A stretch of 31,264 bases of DNA from DASPNM01 sp035626515 (lineage in GTDB: Bacteria; Bacteroidota; Bacteroidia; Chitinophagales; Chitinophagaceae). Every line of letters begins with the position of its first letter. Within the stretch, counting starts at the first letter, position 1. The stretch spans positions 1 to 31,264 of the forward strand of contig DASPNM010000008.1 in assembly GCA_035626515.1 (NCBI GenBank), read 5' to 3'. This document shows, one piece after another, positions 15,835 to 24,198 of this stretch. Both the position numbers and the translations under genes were made by a program. The notes under the pieces are model-generated. The model ran no database searches. It was not told where the DNA came from and saw only the letters and a program-made list of their open reading frames with translations.

Positions 15835-16346
15835 TTTACGAGCACAGCCCTGTTCAAAATCACGTCCGAGCCCAGGCCCATTTCATCCTTCAAAAAGCCG
15901 GTGCAGGCCCCTCTTATTGTTGCAGATGCTCCGGCAGCGACAGAGGCTGCATCGCTCTGGTGAGAACTGTCCATTGCACAACGTATACCGGAAAGCTCCG
16001 AAGGATCGCCGAGCGTGATGGTCAGGAAGCCGGATTCGTCTTTTGTGACATCCTTAACAGGTCCCGTGACTTCGAGCACTTGTCCGAGGTAGCGGTTGTT
16101 TGCCAGGGAATCATTGGCCTCGAATTCCCTGATGAGATCGGATGCGGTTATCCGGAAAGCCGGCTTCACCCGCGAAAGGTCAGCCGGTCGCTCCCGAAAT
16201 TTCGAATACCCGAACCAGCCCGCCAGGCCGGCAGCAAGCAGCAGCGCGATCACGATCATCTTTCGCCGCCGGAAGATAATCAGCAGTGCGACAAACAATA
16301 TCAATCCACCGATGGCGAGCAAAAGGAGAGGGTCCATGCCGGGCAA
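15831..16346 (-). CDS. Membrane-anchored tRNA_anti-like OB-fold protein
   Basis: A 171-residue protein with two membrane helices (about 6-25 and 30-46) separated by a basic FRRRK turn, then a soluble domain. The segment ITASDLIREFEANDSLANNR (about 66-85), followed by YLGQVLEVTGPV and ITLG...IRC, matches the tRNA_anti-like OB-fold family (PF12869 type) common in Bacteroidota. Despite the name, these proteins are not known to bind tRNA. C123 and C148 could form a disulphide if the domain is outside the membrane. It starts 12 bases after the AsmA-like stop and overlaps yceI by 4 bp. Role unknown; context suggests the envelope. Confidence 0.7.
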   Translation of the reverse strand: MPGMDPLLLLAIGGLILFVALLIIFRRRKMIVIALLLAAGLAGWFGYSKFRERPADLSRVKPAFRITASDLIREFEANDSLANNRYLGQVLEVTGPVKDVTKDESGFLTITLGDPSELSGIRCAMDSSHQSDAASVAAGASATIRGACTGFLKDEMGLGSDVILNRAVLVK

Positions 16347-16358
16347 AACTAGTACTCT

Positions 16359-19300
16359 TTAATCGGGCCCCGCGGGCGGAAGGTTGCGCAGGTGTGTGTC
16401 CTTGTAGCGCCGAGCCGCCTTTTTGTTTCGCTTCACCCCAATGCTGCTGGTGATGCCGTTCATGGCCATGCGGATGAGGTAGTTCAAAGAAGACCGGTCG
16501 CGGTTTCGTTCGAAATACACATAGCCAGTCCGGCGACTATTCCGGTTGCGGATGATCAGGTTCGCAATCGCCGTCCGAACAGCGGTGCCAAACCGGCGCT
16601 TCGAAGCGGAATCGGGCTCCAGAAGCTCAACCTTCAGATCACGATAGCGCATCTCCATTATTCCAACCGACAGATGGTCGTTGCCGACCACGCGCAGTTG
16701 CAAACTGTCGAGAATGCCGGATCGCACCCGCACGGACGCGAGCGGTTCCAACACCGGATTGATGAGACGGATATCCGTTGGTCGCAACCGCGCAGTCAGG
16801 TGAAACCCTGAAAGTGTATCTGCATAACTCTCGGCCAACTTGAGGAGAAGCTGCATGGTGTCCACCAGGTAAGCCGTTGCTTCCAGCCGCATACTGTCGG
16901 AAGGCTGCAGTTCCAGGTTGCGAACGGGATAAATTTTGCCGTTGATGCGCGTTACCGGGAAAACTCCCGTTTTGTTGTTCTTCGGATTGAGTTCGGTGTA
17001 GATCGCCGAGGACTCGTCAATGAACAAAGTGTCCAGCGAGAGTTTCACAGGAATTGTGCGAATTCTTTGAGTCAGCAGGGGCTTGATGATCCCGGCCCGG
17101 AAAGGGGGCCGGTTATCCCGGTAATCTGTGAGCTGCACATTTTTGATCCGTAAGCTGCCGATGCGAAACACGCTGTCGCCCAGGTGACGCTGCAAATCGA
17201 AAGGACGGGCCGTAATTTTTCCCGTTCTTACCTGCAGGTAATCTACCTGGTAAGGAAAACGCGCCACGAAGCTGTCCCGATCCAGCGCCGGACGATAAGC
17301 GATCGAATCTGCGGTGAAAACCGAGGGCTTTCTGTCGTATTCAACACCGTACCAGTTCACCACATGCATGCTGTCGCGATAGCCGCCCGTGAGCTCCTGC
17401 AGGCGGAAACGGTCATTTTCCGCGATCAGCTTGCGGAGCGACGCGCCCGAGTGAAGGAAAAGATCCTGCAGCGCGATTTGTTCGATCTCAAGACTTCCCG
17501 CCTTTTTTCCGAGGCTGTCGAAACTGAAATTACGGCCGCGCAGTGATTCGAGCCGAATGCTCCAGGCAGCGGGGTCGTTGTTATTCTTTACTTGAACATC
17601 GCCGACCGAAGCGCTCACCGCTCCGCGACCTGAACGAAATGTTTTTCCATTAGTCCCCGTGAACACAAAGTCGCTAAGCCGGACCCTTGCATTATCCATG
17701 AAAATCCCATCGGTTCCGCTGCGAAACCCGGATACGCGCAGTTCGTTCTCGCTGGAGCGGCCGTTCCACTCGAGCGAAGAACGTCCTTTTTTTGTTTCTG
17801 AAACGAAATCCACCCGTGGCGACACGAAGCTGATCGAGTTGGACCGAAACGATGGGAAGGACCCCTCTTTTTTTTCAGCGCCGAAATACAAAACGATATC
17901 CGGTCGCTGCAGCACGATGTCGTCGGCCGCCAGATTTTTTGCGATGATGGAGGCGACATCCGGTATGAAGGTGAGAAGCGGTATGCTCAGGTCAATGCGG
18001 TTGGCGCCCATGGAATTCCGGTATTTCAGCCCCTCCAGCCTTCCCCGCTCACCATCGCTCAGGTCGAATTTTCCGATGCTCAGTTCTGAGCCCTTGTGGC
18101 GATACGAAAGATCTTCACCGGCCACCGCCAGCTCCGTCAGTACCAGCGGCTGGCCCGGGCGCTGCAGCAGCTCGGCTGCCGTCACATAACGAATGAAGGC
18201 GGTCAAATTGCCGGTTCCGCCGGATTTTATTTGCGTGTTGTTGCCGATGATGTTCTTCAGGTGCAGGATCGATGCACCCTGGCCCCTGGTTGGTCGGCCC
18301 AGGGCTCCCAGGTAAAGCGCCGCTTTTTGCCAGAAGATTCCTGAGATGGTCACGTCTCCCGTCCGCTCGTTGATGAAGATCTCGTCAAGAAACAAATTGT
18401 CGACGCGCCCATCCACCGTGCGGGAGCTGTTTTGGATGAACGCGTTCTGCGCATGCATGCGACTGTCGGGCCCCGTGTAATTGATACCGTTCAGCGTAAC
18501 GGTGAAGTCGTTGATGCGGAAAAAGCCGCGGGTAAAATCCAGGTGCGTTACCGAACGCCGGACACCGGAGAGCTGTTCGGATCCCAGCAGCGAGCGGCTC
18601 TCGATGGAAAGCGTGGCATCGTCCAGCTTCATCTGCACCTCGTCACTGATACGTATGTCGATATCTCCGTTGATGATCTCGAGGTCTTCCAGCATCATTA
18701 CCTCGTTGAGTGTCGACAGCACCTCATAGAAACTTCGTTTCCGCTGTTTCTTTTCGGTGCGGACGTATTCAATTACCGGGTTGAACAGCACCGCCCGGCG
18801 CGCAGTGAGCCGGTTTTCAAACAAAAGATCATCCCATGAAAGCCCCGTGAGCTGGAAACGTGGCACAATGAAATTCTTTATCACGCGGCCACGATCGTGC
18901 TGCTGGAAATGGAAGCGGTTCAGCGACACCTGGTTGTTCACAACTACAATGCTGTCGAATTTCATCACGTATGCGCTATCGCGGAGGAAATTTTCGTAGT
19001 TGCGTATCGCCATGACGAACCTTTCGACCCGCAAAGGCCGGTAGTCGTCGTTGTCAAGCTGCAGCCCCTGCACCTCGAAATTGTTACCATCAGATGTGAA
19101 AGTGCTTGGTTTTCCCTGCCGCACCGTGGTGATGTCGAAATCCGCATTGTTCACCACCACGAAATTCAGGTAGAGGTCCCCCGTCAGCTGGCGGATGATC
19201 CGGTCGAGGCGGGGGGCCGCCTTTCCGGCCGCCTTCCGCTGATCCAGGTCAACCAGTAAGCTGAACTGTGGGTTGACGCAGTACACCGAATCCGCGCGAA

Positions 19301-20171
19301 TCACTTCCGTTCGGTAAAGCGTGTCGAAATCAATATCGGTCATCTTTAGCTCATCGAAAAAGATGCTGAATCCCGCGGTAGAATTTTCGGTCTTCAGCGC
19401 TGCGATGGTGCAGCTGTCAAACTCCACGATCTTCTTCTCGATATTGATGCGAAACTTACGGAAGGAGAGCCTGTGCCTGCCGTCGGGAAACAGGATATCC
19501 TGGTCGCGGGATTTCAACACTACGTTGTCGCTGAACAGGATTTTTTCCTTCCCGGTGCTCTCATCCTTATCCACTTTGAAGTTGTCGATATGAAAGTCAA
19601 TGCGTGTGATCACCAGCGGCCGTTCTTCCGGCTTGAGCCGGTTGGCCAGCGTGAAGCGCGCATTCTCGATCTCGAACTTTTTCACTTTCAGCACCACGAG
19701 CGCGTCCTGGATCGAATTGTAAATCTTTCCCATTTCCTCGGGAATGGAAAGATCTTCTCTTTGCTGCAAGGTGTCGCGCTTCCCCGGGCGGATTTTCGTT
19801 ACGATGATGTCCGGATCCTTGAGGCTGATCAGGTTGATCAGCACTCGTTTTTCGAAGATCATCGGCAGTACCGTCTTTACTTTAAAGCGAATGCGGGGTA
19901 CCGCGAATCGGTATGCGGTGCTGGCGTCGACGGTGTCCGTGGTATAAAACACGGCGTTGTGCAGCTCCATCTTGCGGCTGAACCAGTTGAACTTGAAGTC
20001 GCCGGCCTCGAGGCGTAGCTTTCCCTGCGAACGGCTGGCCACGAGGTTCTCAAGCAGCTCGCGGGCATGAGCGACGAACCAGAAATGAAACGCGGTCAGC
20101 AAAACGATCAGTGATGCCAGTACGATGCTGAAGATGCGAATCAGCTTTTTTGTGAGCCGTTTTGCCGTCAA
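16359..20171 (-). CDS. Giant AsmA-like membrane-anchored protein
   Basis: A 1270-residue protein with one N-terminal membrane helix (about 12-34, FSIVLASLIVLLTAFHFWF) followed by a very long region of short amphipathic beta-strands alternating with charged residues, without enzyme motifs. This is the architecture of AsmA/TamB/DUF748-like proteins, which span the periplasm as beta-grooves and are linked to lipid transport between membranes. LRLEAGDFKFNW and similar early repeats fit the AsmA N-terminal domain, and the C-terminus is basic (VKRNKKAARRYKD). The only workable start is TTG at 20171: the frame is closed by a TAA ten codons upstream, with no ATG between. Heads an operon with the OB-fold and YceI genes. 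Family assignment is by architecture, not by strong motif. Confidence 0.7.
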   Translation of the reverse strand: MTAKRLTKKLIRIFSIVLASLIVLLTAFHFWFVAHARELLENLVASRSQGKLRLEAGDFKFNWFSRKMELHNAVFYTTDTVDASTAYRFAVPRIRFKVKTVLPMIFEKRVLINLISLKDPDIIVTKIRPGKRDTLQQREDLSIPEEMGKIYNSIQDALVVLKVKKFEIENARFTLANRLKPEERPLVITRIDFHIDNFKVDKDESTGKEKILFSDNVVLKSRDQDILFPDGRHRLSFRKFRINIEKKIVEFDSCTIAALKTENSTAGFSIFFDELKMTDIDFDTLYRTEVIRADSVYCVNPQFSLLVDLDQRKAAGKAAPRLDRIIRQLTGDLYLNFVVVNNADFDITTVRQGKPSTFTSDGNNFEVQGLQLDNDDYRPLRVERFVMAIRNYENFLRDSAYVMKFDSIVVVNNQVSLNRFHFQQHDRGRVIKNFIVPRFQLTGLSWDDLLFENRLTARRAVLFNPVIEYVRTEKKQRKRSFYEVLSTLNEVMMLEDLEIINGDIDIRISDEVQMKLDDATLSIESRSLLGSEQLSGVRRSVTHLDFTRGFFRINDFTVTLNGINYTGPDSRMHAQNAFIQNSSRTVDGRVDNLFLDEIFINERTGDVTISGIFWQKAALYLGALGRPTRGQGASILHLKNIIGNNTQIKSGGTGNLTAFIRYVTAAELLQRPGQPLVLTELAVAGEDLSYRHKGSELSIGKFDLSDGERGRLEGLKYRNSMGANRIDLSIPLLTFIPDVASIIAKNLAADDIVLQRPDIVLYFGAEKKEGSFPSFRSNSISFVSPRVDFVSETKKGRSSLEWNGRSSENELRVSGFRSGTDGIFMDNARVRLSDFVFTGTNGKTFRSGRGAVSASVGDVQVKNNNDPAAWSIRLESLRGRNFSFDSLGKKAGSLEIEQIALQDLFLHSGASLRKLIAENDRFRLQELTGGYRDSMHVVNWYGVEYDRKPSVFTADSIAYRPALDRDSFVARFPYQVDYLQVRTGKITARPFDLQRHLGDSVFRIGSLRIKNVQLTDYRDNRPPFRAGIIKPLLTQRIRTIPVKLSLDTLFIDESSAIYTELNPKNNKTGVFPVTRINGKIYPVRNLELQPSDSMRLEATAYLVDTMQLLLKLAESYADTLSGFHLTARLRPTDIRLINPVLEPLASVRVRSGILDSLQLRVVGNDHLSVGIMEMRYRDLKVELLEPDSASKRRFGTAVRTAIANLIIRNRNSRRTGYVYFERNRDRSSLNYLIRMAMNGITSSIGVKRNKKAARRYKDTHLRNLPPAGPD

Positions 20172-20212
20172 GGTGCGGAATAGGTTTAAACACCGAATTT
20201 ACTGAATTCAGA

Positions 20213-20231
20213 CGGGGGCGACAGACCCCCG
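20213..20231 (-). terminator. GC hairpin between metG and the AsmA-like gene
   Basis: CGGGGG / CCCCCG stem of 6 bp with loop CGACAGA. No T-run follows on either strand, so it is at best a weak or factor-assisted terminator of metG. An adjacent CTGAATTCAG palindrome is at about 20203-20212. Confidence 0.3.
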
Positions 20232-20260
20232 GTTGGAAGCGCGCAAACCGCTATGTGTAA

Positions 20261-22336
20261 TCAGCTGACGGATGACCCGGGCGCGACAAGGTTCTCCGGC
20301 TGCAGCAGCCTGAGCCTGCCGTCCCTGTCTTCGGCCGTTAGAATCATCCCCTGGCTTTCGATGCCACGCATTTTGCGGGGCGCAAGGTTTGTGACCACAA
20401 TTACCTGCTTCCCCACGAGCTCCTGCGGCGCATAGTGTTGCGCAATTCCGGATACGATAGTCCTGGTTTCACTGCCGAGATCCACTTCAAGCCGGAGCAG
20501 CTTGTCGGCTTTCTCCACTTTTTCACAGTTCCTGACGGTCGCGACTTTCAATTCCAGTTTCGCGAAATCTTCATACTGGATCGTCGGTTTGCTTAGAGGT
20601 GCTTCCATAGCCTTGGGTTGGGTTTGGGTTTCGGCTGCCCGGGCGCGCAGCCTGTTGAGTTGGGCTTCCACTTCGCCGTCCTCGATCTTGCGAAACAAAA
20701 GCTGCGGTTCGCGCAGGCTATAACCCACGCTGAGCAGCTTCAGCTTCCCGGCATTTTCCCAGTCAAGCATCCGCTCGATTACTTTCATCATGGAAAGCAT
20801 TTTACGAGCGGTAAACGGAAGAAAAGGATTAACGAGGATGGCAAGATTGGCGGTGAGCTGCAGACAAAGGTGCAGGCAGTTGTCAATGAGCTGCTGGTTC
20901 TCTTCGGTGATTCCGTTTTCAGTAGCAACCGCTTTTTTCCAGGGTTCTTTTTCCTGCAGGTATTTGTTACCTTTTCTGGCAAGATCCACCACGTCGAAGA
21001 GTGCGTCGCGGAACCGGAATTGCTCGAGTGCAGATTCAACGCGTGCCGGCGCGCCTTCTATTGCTTCGATGATGCCGCGGTCGGTTGCGTCGAGGCGGTG
21101 GTTGTGCAGCTTCGGTACCTTTCCGCCGCAAAGCTTGTGCATGAGCACGAAACTCCGGTTCACGAAATTCCCGAATATTGCTACCAGTTCACTGTTGTTC
21201 CGCTCCTGGAAATCCTTCCAGGTAAAATCGTTGTCCTTCGTCTCAGGCATGTTTGCGCACAGGACATACCGCAGCGCGTCCTCGCAGCCCGGAAAATCCT
21301 CGATGTATTCGTGTGCCCACACTGCCCAGTTGCGGCTGGTTGAAACCTTATCTCCTTCAATGTTCAGGAACTCATTGGCGGGTACGTTGTCGGGAAGCAC
21401 AAAGCCGCCGTGCGCTTTCAGCATCGCGGGAAAAATAATGCAGTGAAATACGATGTTGTCTTTCCCAATGAAGTGGATCAGGCGTGTGTCCTCGCGGCAC
21501 CAGTAATCGGCCCAGTTGGGTGTGAGCTCGCGGGTTGCGGATATATAACCGATCGGTGCGTCGAACCACACGTACAGCACTTTTCCTTCGGCGCCCGCAA
21601 TCGGAACGGGCACGCCCCAGTTGCTGTCACGCGTCATCGCGCGCGATTGCAGGCCCGTGTCCAGCCAGCTTTTGCATTGGCCGTATACGTTGTTCTTCCA
21701 ATCCTTGTGGTCCTCGAGAATCCATTCCCGCAGCCAGGTTTCGTATTGCTGGAGCGGAAAATACCAGTGTTTTGTTTTTTTCTTCACCGGGATGGCGTCG
21801 CTCAACGTGCTTCGGGGGCGGATCAGCTGTTCCGGGGAAAGGGAACTTCCGCATTTTTCGCATTGATCGCCGTAAGCGCTTTCGTATCCGCAAATGGGAC
21901 AGGTTCCGGTAATGTACCGGTCTGCCAGGAAGGTGCCGGCTTTTTCATCAAAGTATTGTTCCGTTTCTTTTTCTTCAAAACGGCCCTCGTCGTACATTTT
22001 TTTGAAGAAGTTTGCGGCCGTTTCGTGGTGGGTCGCATTGGAGGTGCGCGAATAAATGTCGAATGAAATTCCGAGCCGCTCGAAGCTGCTGCGGATCAGT
22101 TCGTGGTATTTATCCACGATCTCGCGCGGCGAGACGCCTTCCTTCAACGCGCGAATGGTGATGGGCACGCCGTGCTCATCGCTTCCGCAGACGAACTTGA
22201 TGTCGGTTTTTCGCGCCCGTTTGTAGCGCGCGTAAATATCGGCCGGGATGTAAACGCCGGCGAGGTGGCCGATGTGGATCGGGCCGTTCGCGTAAGGGAG
22301 CGCCGCGGTGATAAGATATCTGTTGACTGCCCGCAT
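20261..22336 (-). CDS. metG: Methionyl-tRNA synthetase with C-terminal tRNA-binding domain
   Basis: Charges tRNA-Met with methionine. With the ATG at 22336 it has 691 residues and begins MRAVNRYLITAALPYANGP. An in-frame ATG at 22378 lies upstream of the promoter and is rejected. The HIGH motif is HIGH 21-24. A CP1 zinc knuckle carries C146, C149, C159 and C162 (CPICG...CEKCG). The KMSKS loop reads KVSTS (about 330-334), a normal variant for this clade. The anticodon-binding helical domain follows, and the C-terminal ~100 residues form a Trbp111/EMAP-type OB domain (FAKLELKVATVRNCEKVEKADKL region, about 594-616) used for tRNA binding and dimerisation. Monocistronic, divergent from the LD-carboxypeptidase. 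Confidence 0.98.
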   Translation of the reverse strand: MRAVNRYLITAALPYANGPIHIGHLAGVYIPADIYARYKRARKTDIKFVCGSDEHGVPITIRALKEGVSPREIVDKYHELIRSSFERLGISFDIYSRTSNATHHETAANFFKKMYDEGRFEEKETEQYFDEKAGTFLADRYITGTCPICGYESAYGDQCEKCGSSLSPEQLIRPRSTLSDAIPVKKKTKHWYFPLQQYETWLREWILEDHKDWKNNVYGQCKSWLDTGLQSRAMTRDSNWGVPVPIAGAEGKVLYVWFDAPIGYISATRELTPNWADYWCREDTRLIHFIGKDNIVFHCIIFPAMLKAHGGFVLPDNVPANEFLNIEGDKVSTSRNWAVWAHEYIEDFPGCEDALRYVLCANMPETKDNDFTWKDFQERNNSELVAIFGNFVNRSFVLMHKLCGGKVPKLHNHRLDATDRGIIEAIEGAPARVESALEQFRFRDALFDVVDLARKGNKYLQEKEPWKKAVATENGITEENQQLIDNCLHLCLQLTANLAILVNPFLPFTARKMLSMMKVIERMLDWENAGKLKLLSVGYSLREPQLLFRKIEDGEVEAQLNRLRARAAETQTQPKAMEAPLSKPTIQYEDFAKLELKVATVRNCEKVEKADKLLRLEVDLGSETRTIVSGIAQHYAPQELVGKQVIVVTNLAPRKMRGIESQGMILTAEDRDGRLRLLQPENLVAPGSSVS

Positions 22337-22347
22337 TGTTGCGGCCG

Positions 22348-22379
22348 CAAAAATACCTGAATCGCACTCCAATGCCAAA
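22348..22379 (-). promoter_or_regulatory. metG promoter, consensus Bacteroidota type
   Basis: On the minus strand, TTTG (22379-22376), a 20-nt spacer, then TATTTTTG (22355-22348), a perfect TAnnTTTG -7 box with ideal spacing. Transcription should begin about 22341-22344, giving a leader of only about 5-8 nt before the ATG at 22336. This decides the metG start codon. Confidence 0.8.
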
Positions 22380-22409
22380 ATGCAGCAATTCCGATAACTT
22401 TATTAAACG

Positions 22410-23318
22410 ATGATTAAAGTCCCTCCATACCTCGAAAGATCCGATACGATCGGACTGGTTTGCCCGGCGGGTTACATGGCAGAGGAAAAAGTTCAGGCTT
22501 GCGTTTCGGCGCTACAGGATTGGGGTTACCGCGTGCGTTTGGGAAAGACCATCGGGGGAGGTTCGAGGACTTATTTTTCCGGCACAAACGAAGAACGGCT
22601 CGCCGATTTACAGTCGATGCTGGATGACGATGAGATCAGGGCGGTGTTGTGCGCGCGCGGGGGATATGGTATGAGTCGCATCATCGACCAGATCGATTTC
22701 AGCAAGTTCAGGAAAAAACCGAAGTGGCTGATCGGCTACAGCGACATCACGGTATTGCATGCGCATCTCTATTCGAATTATTACATTTCTTCGCTGCACG
22801 CACCCATGGCAGCTGCTTTCGATCACGGCGGGAGCCGGAGCGAATACGTGCTTTCGCTGAAAGGCGCGCTGGAAGGAAAAAAGCTTCGCTACCAGTGCGC
22901 TGCGCACGAATTCAATAAGAAAGGTGAGGCAATCGGGGAGCTCGTCGGGGGGAATCTGGCTCTCATCGTGCACCTGCTCGGCACTTCTTCCGAATATAAG
23001 ACGCGGGGAAGGATCCTGTTCATCGAGGATACCGGGGAATATCTCTACAACATCGACCGGATGATGCTGCAGCTGAAACGTAGCGGGAAGCTGGAAAAGC
23101 TGGCGGGTCTTATCATCGGCGGATTTACCGATCTGAAAGATACCGACCGGCCCTTTGGAGCCACCGCGTACCAGATTATCCATGACGCGGTAAAAAACCT
23201 TGAAATCCCGGTATGCTTTAACTTTCCGGTGAGCCACGAACAGGAAAATGTGGCTCTGAAAATCGGCGTCGGCTACAAACTGAAGGTTACACGTTCCCGC
23301 GTGGTGCTGGAGCAGTGA
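22410..23318 (+). CDS. ldcA: LD-carboxypeptidase (peptidase family S66)
   Basis: A 302-residue serine peptidase that removes the terminal D-Ala from tetrapeptide stems during murein recycling. The catalytic triad is readable: nucleophile Ser111 in IGYSDIT, Glu206 in FIEDTGE and His276 in FPVSHEQEN. Family landmarks CARGGYG (81-87) and GELVGGNL (176-183) are present. No signal peptide, consistent with cytoplasmic recycling. A near-consensus -7 box TAACTTTA at 22395-22402 lies just before the ATG, but no spaced -33 box was found. The TGA stop abuts the stop of the convergent hydrolase (TGATCA), leaving no intergenic base. Confidence 0.95.
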   Translation: MIKVPPYLERSDTIGLVCPAGYMAEEKVQACVSALQDWGYRVRLGKTIGGGSRTYFSGTNEERLADLQSMLDDDEIRAVLCARGGYGMSRIIDQIDFSKFRKKPKWLIGYSDITVLHAHLYSNYYISSLHAPMAAAFDHGGSRSEYVLSLKGALEGKKLRYQCAAHEFNKKGEAIGELVGGNLALIVHLLGTSSEYKTRGRILFIEDTGEYLYNIDRMMLQLKRSGKLEKLAGLIIGGFTDLKDTDRPFGATAYQIIHDAVKNLEIPVCFNFPVSHEQENVALKIGVGYKLKVTRSRVVLEQ

Positions 23319-24125
23319 TCAGCGCCGCAACAACGAGTCCAGCTTGCCCTTTACAAGTGCATGATCGAAAAGGTCGTTGTGACGCCCTTTTTTCACCGTT
23401 ACGAATTCATCTTCTTTTTTCAACAAGGGCTTTAGCCGAGCCGCATTGCGATAGGGGATCACGCGGTCGCGCGTACCCTGGAAAATCGTCACGGGCGCCT
23501 TCACCGACGGGAGGTACTGATAGGTGGGCAATTGGTAGTGAAGCATCCAGTGCACGGGGTAAACGGGAAGGTAATGTTGTACCGCGGACGGCAGATCGTA
23601 ATACGGAGTCTCCAAGATCAGCCTGCGGCAGTCCCGCGCCGAGGCGAGCCAGGCTGCAATACCTGTTCCCATGCTTTTTCCGTAAATGACGATGCTGTCG
23701 GCAGGGTACGAGCTCATGGCCAGCCGGTAAGCCTGCAGCGCCCACTCGTACAGTTTTTTCTCGGTGAGCTTTCCCTGGCTTTTCCCAAAACCAGGGTAGT
23801 CGAGCATCAGCACTTCGTACCCGTGCCTCGTGAATTCCCGGGTGTAACGTGCATACCAGCCGATGTTTCTCTTATTGCCGTGGAAATAAAGCACCATGCC
23901 TTTTGCCTGCGAATCCGGGAGGAACTTTACGAGGTGGATCGTTTCTCGTTCGTTTACCGGAATGTTTATCTCGCGGTAGGCCCCGGGAAAGCTGAACGGC
24001 GTGTTATTTTCAAGCCGTACGGGGCGAAAAAGAAAGCGATCCTGCAGGAAGTAAAATGCGGCTCCGATCGCAACGTATACCGCGAGGAGAATAAACAACC
24101 ATTTTTTCAAACGCTTCCAGTTCAC
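23319..24125 (-). CDS. Membrane-anchored alpha/beta hydrolase (BEM46-like)
   Basis: A 268-residue serine hydrolase with one N-terminal membrane helix (about 9-27), so the domain probably faces the periplasm or is held at the membrane. The oxyanion region is LYFHGN (79-84), with Ser151 in YGKSMGTG, Asp220 in GTRDRVIP and His249 in KGRHNDL. The topology and motifs match the BEM46/ABHD13-17 group; substrate unknown. It is a paralogue of the gene at 25636-26424 (shared FRP, YFHGN, DYxGFGKS, SMGxG, GTRDR, GRHN). A terminator upstream separates it from the lipoprotein gene, so it should have its own promoter; a possible -7 box TATCTTTA is at 24130-24137. Confidence 0.88.
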   Translation of the reverse strand: MNWKRLKKWLFILLAVYVAIGAAFYFLQDRFLFRPVRLENNTPFSFPGAYREINIPVNERETIHLVKFLPDSQAKGMVLYFHGNKRNIGWYARYTREFTRHGYEVLMLDYPGFGKSQGKLTEKKLYEWALQAYRLAMSSYPADSIVIYGKSMGTGIAAWLASARDCRRLILETPYYDLPSAVQHYLPVYPVHWMLHYQLPTYQYLPSVKAPVTIFQGTRDRVIPYRNAARLKPLLKKEDEFVTVKKGRHNDLFDHALVKGKLDSLLRR

Positions 24126-24143
24126 TCACTAAAGATAGCGTGC

Positions 24144-24176
24144 AAAAAAAATCCGGCCAGCAAAAGCCGGCCGGAA
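24144..24176 (-). terminator. Intrinsic terminator of the lipoprotein gene
   Basis: Minus strand: CCGGCC (24174-24169), a loop of 10, GGCCGG (24158-24153), an A, then a run of eight U. It lies 22 bases past the lipoprotein stop at 24199. Confidence 0.88.
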
Positions 24177-24198
24177 TGTGGATGGTGGTCGGTACGGA

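Noticed and set aside
21280..21360. Loss of the KMSKS motif in methionyl-tRNA synthetase (reads KVSTS)
   Set aside because: This form is a normal variant in this clade and the rest of the enzyme is intact.
21410..22066. Plus-strand frame opposite metG
   Set aside because: The region is fully explained by metG with its zinc knuckle and catalytic motifs.
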